A stretch of 64,000 nt of DNA from Eutreptiella sp. 'Long Island Sound 2002' (Eukaryota; Euglenozoa; Euglenophyceae; Eutreptiales; Eutreptiaceae). Each line of letters begins with the position of its first letter. Position 1 is the first letter of the stretch. The notes beneath the pieces were generated by a model that was not told the origin of the DNA, ran no database searches, and worked only from the letters and a program-made list of their open reading frames with translations. Position numbers and translations under genes: made by a program. Location: the NCBI GenBank assembly GCA_964036045.1, contig OZ038399.1, positions 18,931,670-18,995,669 of the forward strand, given 5' to 3'. Positions 13,292 through 21,500 of the stretch are shown piece by piece.

Positions 13292-16200
13292 AATAGCGTC
13301 CTTCGCGTGCAAGGGAGCCTAAACCTCACATTTGCACACACGGGCAAATTCGGGCAAATTCTCTGCTACACGTGCGACGTGGTTCGTATGGTACACGAAC
13401 AGCATGATGCAGCTTGTTCTGGCCAGAGGGTTGAGTGGTCGCGATATGGGCAACACCAATTTGAAATGGGCATTGTGCGGGCACGTACTGTTCAGTTCAA
13501 CCTGAAAATAGCGTCACTCGTGTGCAAGGGAGCCTGAACCTCACATTTGCACACACGGGCAAATTCGGGCAAATTCTCTGCTACAGGTGCAATGTGGTTC
13601 GTATGGTACACGAACAACATGCTGCACCTTGTTCTGGCCAGAGGGTTGAGTGGTCGAGATATGGGCAATACCAATTTGAAATCGGCATTGTGCGGGCACG
13701 TACTGTTCGGTTCAACCTGGAAATAAGGTTATTCGCGTGCAAGGGAGCCTAAACCTCACATTTGCACACACGGGCAAATTCAGGCAAATTCTCTGCTACA
13801 CGTGCGACGTGGTTCGTATGGTACACGAATAGCATGATGCAGCTTGTTCTCGCCAGAGGGTTCAGTGGTCGCGATATGGGCAACACCGATTTGGAATGGT
13901 CATTGTGCGGGCACGCACTGTTCAGTTCAACCTGAAAATAGCGTCATTCGCGTGCAAGGAAGCCTAAAGCCCACGTTTGCGCACACGGGCAAATTCGAGC
14001 AAATTCTCTGCTACAGGTGCGATGTGGTTCGTATGGTACACGAACAACATGCTGCAGCTTGTTCTGGCCAGAGGGTTGAGTGGTCGAGATATGGGCAATA
14101 CCGATTTGAAATCGGCATTGTGCGGGCACGTATTGTTCGGTTCAACCTGGAAATAAGGTTATTCGCGTGCAAGGGAGCCTAAACCTCACATTTGCACACA
14201 CGGGCAAATTCGGGCTAATTCTCTGCTACACGTGCGACGTGGTTCGTATGGTACATGAACAGCATGATGCAGCTTGTTCTGGCCGGAGGGTTGAGTGGTT
14301 GTGATATGGGCAATACCAATTTGAAATGGGCATTGTGCGGGCACGTACTGTGAAGTTCAACCTGAAAATAGCGTCATTCGCGTGCAAGGAAGCCTAAAGC
14401 CCAGATTTGCGCACACGGGCAAATTCGGGCAAATTCTCTGCTACACGTGCGATGTGGTTCATATGGTACACGAACAACATGCTGCAGCTTGTTCTGGCCA
14501 GAGGGTTAAGTGGTTGAGATATGGGCAACACCAATTTGAAATGGGCATTGTGCGGGCACGTACTGTTCAGTTCAACCTGAAAATAGCGTCACTCGTGTGC
14601 AAGGGAGCCTGAACCTCACATTTGCACACACGGGCAAATTCGGGCAAATTCTCTGCTACATGTGCGAGGTGGTTCGTATGGTACACGAACATCATGATGC
14701 ACCTTGTTTTGACCAGGGGGTTGAGTGGTCGAGATATGGGCAATACCAATTTGGAATGGTCATTGTGCGGGCACGCACTGTTCAGTTCAACCTGAAAATA
14801 GCGTCCTTCACGTGCAAGGGAGCCTAAACCTCACATTTGCACACACGGGCAAATTCGGGCAAATTCTCTGCTACACGTGCGACGTGGTTCATATGGTACA
14901 CGAATAGCATGATGCAGCTTGTTGTGGCCAGAGGGTTGAGTGGTTGAGATATGGGCAATACCAAATTGAAACGGGTATTGTGCGGGCACGTACTATTCAG
15001 TTCAACCTGAAAATAGCGTCATTCGCGTGCAAGGGAGCCTAAAGCCCAGATTTGCGCACACGGGCAAATTCGGGCAAATTCTCTGCTACACGTGCGATGT
15101 GGTTCGTATGGTACACGAACAACATGCTGCAGCTTGTTCTGGCCAGAGGGTTAAGTGGTCGAGATATGGGAAATACCAATTTGAAATCGGCATTGTGCGG
15201 GCACGTACTGTTCAGTTCAACCTGAAAATAGCGTCCTTCGCGTGCAAGGGAGCCTAAAACCCACATATGCGCACACGGGCAAATTCGGGCAAATTCTCTG
15301 CTACACGTGCGACGTGGTTCGTATGGTACACTAACAGCATGATGCAGCTTGTTCTGGCCGGAGGGTTGAGTGGTCGAGATATGGGCAATACCAATTTGGA
15401 ATGGTCATTGTGCGGGCACGCACTGTTCAGTTCAACCTGAAAATAGCGTCACTCGTGTGCAAGGGAGCCTGAACCTCACATTTGCACACACGGGCAAATT
15501 CGGGCAAATTCTCTGCTACACGTGCGACGTGGTTCGTATGGTACACTAACAGCATGATGCAGCTTGTTCCGGCCCGAGGGTTGAGTGGTCGAGATATGGG
15601 CAACACCAATTTGGAATGGTCATTGTGCGGGCACGCACTGTTCAGTTCAACCTGAAAATAGCGTCATTCGCGTGCAAGGGAGCCTAAAACCCACATATGC
15701 GCACACGGGCAAATTCGGGCAAATTCTCTGCTACACGTGCGACGTGGTTCGTATGGTACACGAACAACATGCTGCAGCTTGTTCTGGCCAGAGGGTTAAG
15801 TGGTCGCGATATGGGCAACACCAATTTGAAATGGGCATTGTGCGGGCACGTACTGTTCAGTTCAACCTGAAAATAGCGTCACTCGTGTGCAAGGGAGCCT
15901 GGACCTCACATTTGCACACACGGGCAAATTCGGGCAAATTCTCTGCTACACGTGCGATGTGGTTCGTATGGTACACGAACAACATGATGCAGCTTGTTCT
16001 GGACGGAGGGTTGAGTGGTCGCGATATGGGCAACACCAATTTGGAATGGTCATTGTGCGGGCACGCACTGTTCAGTTCAACCTGAAAATAGCGTCATTCG
16101 CGTGCAAGGGAGCCTAAAGCCCACATTTGCGCACACGGGCAAATTCGGGCAAATTCTCTGCTACACGTGCGACGTGGTTCGTATGGTACACTAACAACAT

Positions 16201-18681
16201 GATGCAGCTTGTTCTGGCCAGAGGGTTGAGTGGTCGCGATATGGGCAACACCAATTTGGAATGGTCATTGTGCGGGCACGCACTGTTCAGTTCAACCTGA
16301 AAATAGCGTCATTCGCGTGCAAGGGAGCCTAAAACCCACATATGCGCACACGGGCAAATTCGGGCAAATTCTCTGCTACACGTGCGACGTGGTTCGTATG
16401 GTACACGAACAACATGCTGCAGCTTGTTCTGGCCAGAGGGTTGAGTGGTCGCGATATGGGCAACACCAATTTGAAAAGGGCATTGTGCGGGCACGTACTG
16501 TTCAGTTCAACCTGAAAATAGCGTCACTCGTGTGCAAGGGAGCCTGAACCTCACATTTGCACACACGGGCAAATTCGGGCAAATTCTCTGCTACACGTGC
16601 GATGTGGTTCGTATGGTACACGAACAACATGATGCAGCTTGTTCTGGCCGGAGGGTTGAGTGGTCGCGATATGGGCAACACCAATTTGGAATGGTCATTG
16701 TGCGGGCACGCACTGTTCAGTTCAACCTGAAAATAGCGTCATTCGCGTGCAAGGGAGCCTAAAGCCCACATTTGCGCACACGGGCAAATTCGGGCAAATT
16801 CTCTGCTACACGTGCGACGTGGTTCGTATGGTACACTAACAGCATGATGCAGCTTGTTCTGGCCAGAGGGTTGAGTGGCCGCGATATGGGCAACACCAAT
16901 TTGAAATGGGCATTGTGCGGGCACGCACTGTTCAGTTCAACCTGAAAATAGCGTCATTCGCGTGCAAGGGAGCCTAAAACCCACATATGCGCACACGGGC
17001 AAATTCGGGCAAATTCTCTGCTACGCGTGCGATGTGGTTCGTATGGTACACGAACAACATGCTGCAGCTTGTTCTGGCCAGAGGGTTAAGTGGTCGCGAT
17101 ATGGGCAACACCAATTTGAAATGGGCATTGTGCGGGCACGTACTGTTCAGTTCAACCTGAAAATAGCGTCACTCGTGTGCAAGGGAGCCTGAACCTCACA
17201 TTTGCACACACGGGCAAATTCGGGCAAATTCTCTGCTACACGTGCGAGGTGGTTCGTATGGTACACGAACATCATGATGCACCTTGTTTTGACCAGGGGG
17301 TTGAGTGGTCGAGATATGGGCAATACCAATTTTGAATGGTCATTGTGCGGGCACGCACTGCTCAGTTCAACCTGAAAATAGCGTCCTTCACGTGCAAGGG
17401 AGCCTAAACCTCACATTTGCACACACGGGCAAATTCGGGCAAATTCTCTGCTACACGTGCGACGTGGTTCATATGGTACACGAATAGCATTATGCAGCTT
17501 GTTGTGGCCAGAGGGTTGAGTGGTTGAGATATGGGCAATACCAAATTGAAACGGGTATTGTGCGGGAACGTACTATTCAGTTCAACCTGAAAATAGCGTC
17601 ATTCGCGTGCAAGGGAGCCTAAAGCCCAGATTTGCGCACACGGGCAAATTCGGGCAAATTCTCTGCTACACGTGCGATGTGGTTCGTATGGTACACGAAC
17701 AACATGCTGCAGCTTGTTCTGGCCAGAGGGTTAAGTGGTCGAGATATGGGCAATACCAATTTGAAATGGGCATTGTGCAGGCACGTACTGTTCAGTTCAA
17801 CCTGGAAATAGCGTCCTTCACGTGCAAGGGAGCCTAAACCTCACATTTGCACACACGGGCAAATTCGGGCAAATTCTCTGCTACAGGTGCGACGTGGTTC
17901 GTATGGTACACTAACAGCATGATGCAGCTTGTTCTGGCCAGAGGGTTAAGTGGTCGAGATATGGGCAATACCAATTTGAAATCGGCATTGTGCGGGCACG
18001 TACTGTTCGGTTCAACCTGGAAATAAGGTTATTCGCGTGCAAGGGAGCCTAAACCTCACATTTGCACACACGGGCAAATTCGGGCAAATTCTCTACTACA
18101 CGTGCGACGTGGTTCATATGGTACACAAATAGCATGATGCAGCTTGTTGTGGCCAGAGGGTTGAGTGGTTGAGATATGGGCAATACCAATTTGGAATGGT
18201 CATTGTGCGGGCACGCACTGTTCAGTTCAACCTGAAAATAGCGTCCTTCACGTGCAAGGGAGCCTAAACCTCACATTTGCACACACGGGCAAATTCGGGC
18301 AAATTCTCTGCTACACGTGCGACGTGGTTCGTATGGTACACGAACAGCATGATGCAGCTTGTTCTGGCCGGAGGGTTGAGTGGTCGAGATATGGGCAATA
18401 CCAATTTGAAACGGGTATTGTGCGGGCACGTACTATTCAGTTCAACCTGAAAATAGCGTCATTCGCGTGCAAGGGAGCCTAAAGCCCAGATTTGCGCACA
18501 CGGGCAAATTCGGGCAAATTCTCTGCTACACGTGCGATGTGGTTCGTATGGTACACGAACAACATGCTGCAGCTTGTTCTGGCCAGAGGGTTAAGTGGTC
18601 GAGGTTTGGGCAATACCAGTTTGAAATCGGCATTGTGCGGGCACGTACTGTTCAGTTCAACCTGAAAATAGCGTCATTCGA

Positions 18682-18692
18682 GTGCAAGGGAG
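18682..18692. repeat. Left direct repeat at the edge of the composite block
   Basis: GTGCAAGGGAG is the last satellite sequence before the array is interrupted. The same 11 bases are the first fully matching satellite sequence at the right edge (45176-45186). With mismatches the overlap extends to about 20 bp. Confidence 0.7.
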
Positions 18693-18717
18693 TAAGTAAG
18701 TAAGTAAGGGCGGCCGC
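18693..18717. repeat. (TAAG)4 microsatellite and GC-rich boundary
   Basis: Four TAAG units (18693-18708) follow the satellite break directly, and then GCGGCCGC at 18710-18717. This short stretch is not present at the left side of the second copy of the adjoining segment (33193), where hexanucleotide repeat abuts instead. It therefore belongs to this junction only. Confidence 0.8.
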
Positions 18718-19745
18718 GTCCGCAGCCTCATCTGGCTTCCCCTTGTTTCTTTTACATGGTGGCCGCCTCTGGCGGGAAGGGGAGCTCTCCACCATCAGTT
18801 CCCCTGGCGACCCCTGTCTCACCTCACGGCCGAGAACTTCAACCAGGTTCCCTTGGGGCATGACCGGCGGTAGGTTTCCTTCTGTCACTGCCCTCAAGGC
18901 TAGCTTCATCCGGTCCCCCATCGAAGGATCCTCCGGCCTTCCCCCCCCAGCACAGCCTTTTGGTTGCCTGCAGGCGGGTTTCCTGTGGATAGCCGTCGCC
19001 GACAGCGCAGCTTTGCTCTCAACCACATTCCACCACTCCCCATCCCTCACGGGCTGGAGTACCCACTCGGCTCCCGGATGGACTTGGTTGTCGTCCATCC
19101 ACGGCTGGAGGCCGGGGGGCGACCGTTTCCACGTTCCCCGGGTCCCGCTCACGCGTGAAACTACGTGTACTCGGGCCATTGACCCGGGGGCCTCAGGGTC
19201 AACCCTCACTCCCGCGAACACCTCACGGCCGTCCCGGAGTTCAGGGTATTTTCCCGACTTCCCGTGGTCAGGCTTCCCATGGTTGGCCCATGGTTCACCA
19301 CTCCATGGCGACTGGTTTCCCAATCCCACGGGGCTGTTGTTTGGCGTTGTCTGCCGCCCATCTGCCCTGCCCTTCTGTGCCCTCCGCCCTGCTACTTCCC
19401 GTTCCCCGTTGTCGCTTCCCGCTACCGGCCCCATCCCGGTGTCCCATCCCGCATCCCGTGTTTATACCCACCGGGCCGCCAGCAACCCATTGGCGCGGGC
19501 CCACTCCCCCTTCCGGGGACCGTTTCGCGCTCGTGGCACGGGTCGCTCCTATCCCATCCCCTATTCCCGGGCCCGTCCCGTCGTCTCCCTGCTATTCCCT
19601 CTGCCCGGCCCCATCCCCGTGTCCCATTCCGCATCCCGTGTTTATACCCCACCGGGCCGCCAGCAACCCTTTGGCGCGGGCCCACTCTCCCATCCGGGGA
19701 CCGTTTCGCGCTCGTGGCACGGGTCGCTCCTACCCCATCCCCTAG
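18718..19745. repeat. Low-copy segment, copy 1 of a segmental duplication
   Basis: This 1.03-kb stretch is not simple repeat. It reappears at 33193-34220 with a constant offset of 14475 bp and no indels. I see about five substitutions (for example GCCCTC/ACCCTC near 18896 and CCCCAT/CCCGAT near 19607), so identity is about 99.5%. The match continues beyond 19745 into the hexanucleotide repeats for several hundred bases. Confidence 0.95.
19428..19745. repeat. Internal 180-bp tandem duplication
   Basis: Within the low-copy segment, a unit starting with GTCCCATYCCGCATCCCGTG occurs at 19441 and again at 19621. It includes the GTTTATACCC and CCGGGCCGCCAGCAACCC landmarks. The same pair is present in copy 2, starting near 33916 and 34096, so the tandem duplication predates the segmental duplication. 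Confidence 0.9.
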
Positions 19746-20188
19746 TCCCGGGGCAGTGACAGGAGCAGAGGCAGTTGCAGGGGCAGGGGTAGGGGCAGGG
19801 GCAGTGGCACGGGCAAGGGGCGGGGCAGGGGCAGTGGCTGGGGCAGTGGCAGGGGCAGGGGCAGTGGCAGGGGCAGTGGCAGTGGCTGGGGCAGTGGCAG
19901 GGGCTGCGGCAGTGGCTGAGGTAGGGGCAGCGGCAGGGGCAGTTGCAGGGGCAGGGGCAGTGCCTAGGGCAGTGGCAGGGGCCGTGGCTGGGGCAGTGGC
20001 AGTGGCAGGGGCAGGGGCAGGGGCAGGGGCAGTAGCAGGGGCAGAGGCTGGGGCAGGGGCAGTGGCAGGGGCAGTGGCAGGGGCATGGGCAGGGCAGGGG
20101 CAGGGGCAGGGGCAGTGACAGGAGCAGGGGCAGTGGCAGGGGCAGGGGTAGGGGCAGGGGCAGGGGCAGGGACCAGGGGCAGGGGCAG
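19746..20188 (+). repeat. (GGGGCA)n hexanucleotide array
   Basis: Degenerate GGGGCA repeats with GTGGCA, GGGGCT and GGAGCA variants. It is collinear with 34221-34640 in the second copy of the duplication, apart from an 18-bp length difference near 20030. Open frames across it are repeat artefacts. Confidence 0.95.
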
Positions 20189-20329
20189 GGTAAAGGTAAA
20201 GGTAAAGTGCTCGGGCGCTCTCCGAACTCCAGCGTATCAGTGATCCCTACCTGTCCCTCGCAGCATCCCTTCCGGCTCGCGGGGTCACAGACACCCTAGC
20301 GCCTAGGACACTGCGTTCCGACCCCACCG

Positions 20330-20340
20330 GGATTCGAACC
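20330..20340 (-). promoter_or_regulatory. RNA polymerase III box B of the SINE
   Basis: On the minus strand the sequence is GGTTCGAATCC, which fits the B-box consensus GGTTCRANNCC exactly. Confidence 0.8.
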
Positions 20341-20372
20341 GAGCACCTCTAGTTCAGGCGTCACGTGCATGA

Positions 20373-20383
20373 CCGCTGAACTA
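20373..20383 (-). promoter_or_regulatory. RNA polymerase III box A of the SINE
   Basis: On the minus strand the sequence is TAGTTCAGCGG, which fits the A-box pattern TRGYNNANNNG. It forms one arm of a hairpin: TAGTTCAG at 20350-20357 pairs with CTGAACTA at 20376-20383. Confidence 0.75.
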
Positions 20384-20393
20384 CGCGAACTAA

Positions 20394-21244
20394 GGGCATG
20401 GGCAGGGGCAGGGCAGGGGCAGGGGCAGGGGCAGTGACAGGAGCAGGGGCAGTGGTAGGGGCTGGGGTAGGGGCACGGGCAGGGGCAGAGGCAGGTGCAA
20501 GGGCAGGGGCAGGGGCAGCGGCAAGGGCAGTGACAGGGGCAGTGGCAGGGGCAGTGGCAGTGGCAGGGGCAGGGACAGGGGCGGTGGCTGTAGCAGTAGC
20601 AGTAGCAGGGGCAGGGGCAGGGGCAGTGGCAGTAGCAGGGGCAGGGGCAGGGGCAGGGGCAGGGGCAGGGGCAGCAGGGGCATTGGGAGGCAGGGGCAGT
20701 GGCAGGGGCAGGGGCAGGGGCAGTGGCAGTGGCAGGGGCAGTGGCAGTAGCAGGGGCAGGGGCTGGGGCAGGGGCAGTGGCAGTGGCAGGGGCAGGGGCA
20801 GGGGCAGAGGCATGGGCAGGGGGGGCAGGGGCAGGTGCAGAGGCAGTGGCAGGGGCAGGGGCAGGGGCAGGGAGGGGCAGGCGCAGTGGCAGGGGCAAGG
20901 GCAGGGGCATGGGCAGGGGCAGTGGGAGGTGCAGGGGCAGTGGCAGGGGCAGGGGCCGGGGCAGTTGCAGGGGCAGGGGCAGGGGCAGGGGCAGGGGCAT
21001 TGGCAGTGGCAGGGGCAGGGGCAGGAGCAGAGGCAGGGGCTGTGGCAGTTGCAGTTGCAGGGGCAGGGGCAGAGGCAGGGGCAGGGGGGGCAGGGGCAGG
21101 GGCAGGGGCAGTGGCAGGGGCAGTGGCAGGGGTAGGGGCAGGGGCAGTGGCAGGCGCCGGGGCAGTGGCAGGGGCAGGGGCAGGGGCAGGGGCAGGGACA
21201 GGGGCAGTGGCAGGAGCAGGGGCAGTGGCATTGGCAGGGGCAGG
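20394..21244 (+). repeat. (GGGGCA)n hexanucleotide array
   Basis: Degenerate GGGGCA repeats, G-rich on the plus strand, with landmark variants such as CGGTGGCTGTAGCAGTAGCAG near 20580. These recur near 34930 in the second duplication copy. The first 75 bp after the SINE resemble 20078-20150, so the insertion site has also been duplicated locally. Confidence 0.95.
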
Positions 21245-21500
21245 GTTGCTGGTTGCTGGTTGCTGGTTGGCCCGCCCGAGGCGACGGCAAAGCCGAAGGG
21301 AGGCCGCCGGAAAATCGCAGCCCCCAACCGTCCACAGGGCGGTTTACTCGGTCCCGCCAGGGTGGGCCGAAGCGGGCAGCCAGTGACAGCACAGCCCGCG
21401 CCACCGGGGGCTGTCACCAGCCGTAAAAGTTTTGTGCTTGGGGGGGAGGGGGGGCTCCGCGTTAGTGTGGTGGACGTGCCCTTCTTGGGGGGGGGGGGGG
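21245..21500. other. Low-copy linker, unrecognised
   Basis: About 255 bp of non-repeat sequence lies between the hexanucleotide array and the 24-bp array. It opens with three GGTTGCT units and ends in poly-G runs. It has no counterpart in the second duplication copy. No gene, RNA or element was recognised. Confidence 0.6.

Larger units (their letters stand above)
6640..14830. repeat. Satellite higher-order repeat, 2150 bp (10 monomers)
   Basis: Diagnostic monomer variants recur at exactly 2150 bp: 6701/8851, 7131/9281, 7502/9652, 10640/12790, 10942/13092, 12232/14382 and 12447/14597. An older, less regular 11-monomer spacing (2365-2366 bp) links 4335/6701 and 4706/7072. This points to unequal exchange in multi-monomer blocks. 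Confidence 0.75.
1..18692. repeat. 215-bp satellite, array 1 (about 87 monomers)
   Basis: Head-to-tail monomers of 215 bp run from the window edge to 18692, all in the same orientation. Each monomer begins near CTCACATTTGCACACACGGG, carries a doubled GGGCAAATTC, then GTGGTTCGTATGGTACAC, and ends near GCGTGCAAGGGAGCC. The period is very rigid: equivalent positions at 1273 and 18467 differ by 80 periods minus about 6 bp, explained mainly by a 9-bp deletion near 3329. Monomers fall into subtypes that differ at a few sites, for example AACCTGAAAATAGCGTC versus AACCTGGAAATAAGGTT. Since 215 is not a multiple of three, the 60-105 codon frames found in every monomer shift phase from unit to unit and are not genes. 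Confidence 0.98.
18652..19434 (-). pseudogene. Possible gene fragment, unrecognised product (copy 1)
   Basis: A minus-strand frame of 260 codons lies almost wholly in the duplicated low-copy segment. Its composition looks more protein-like than the overlapping plus-strand frame. It contains WMDDNQVHPGAEWVLQPV, then GDRMKLAL and GNLVEVLGREV, then a basic tail after [12 protein letters not shown]. The last 22 or so codons run across the junction into satellite, so the native C-terminus is missing. The start at 19434 is simply the first Met in a GC-rich frame and may be false. I do not recognise a family. The ESSP-containing tail faintly resembles the VEESP repeats of the retrotransposon frame at 61705-64000, which could mean a gag-derived fragment, but the similarity is short. 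Spurious open frame in GC-rich DNA remains possible. Confidence 0.3.
20189..20393 (-). mobile_element. tRNA-derived SINE-like element
   Basis: A 205-bp non-repeat island sits inside the hexanucleotide array. Read on the minus strand it starts with a tRNA-like head that has a box A (TAGTTCAGCGG) and a box B (GGTTCGAATCC) 43 nt apart, close to the spacing in a tRNA. About 115 bp of unrelated body follows. It ends in three copies of TTTACC, the kind of short simple-repeat tail typical of SINEs. It cannot be folded as an intact tRNA: the D-arm does not pair and the acceptor ends do not match. The matching hexanucleotide sequence of the second duplication copy (34221-34640) has no such insert. Target-site duplications cannot be called in this repetitive context. 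Confidence 0.75.

Noticed and set aside
1-18692. CRISPR array
   Set aside because: The whole 215-bp unit is repeated with no unique spacers, and the sequence is eukaryotic.
111-18703. Dozens of 60-166 codon frames, such as the 76-codon frames starting MQGSL, in array 1
   Set aside because: They recur once per 215-bp monomer, overlap the next monomer, occur on both strands and shift frame each unit. They are translations of satellite DNA.
18710-18717. Cloning-vector contamination suggested by GCGGCCGC
   Set aside because: A single 8-bp palindrome in GC-rich DNA is weak evidence. The adjoining low-copy segment recurs natively at 33193, and no other vector-like sequence is seen.
18743-19759. 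338-codon plus-strand frame in the low-copy segment
   Set aside because: It lies antisense to the more protein-like minus frame, is rich in Pro/Ser/Arg as expected of GC-rich antisense, and ends where the hexanucleotide repeat starts.
20318-20393. Intact tRNA gene on the minus strand
   Set aside because: A and B boxes are present, but the D arm does not pair, the T stem has a mismatch and the acceptor ends are not complementary. The (TTTACC)3 tail further on fits a SINE.
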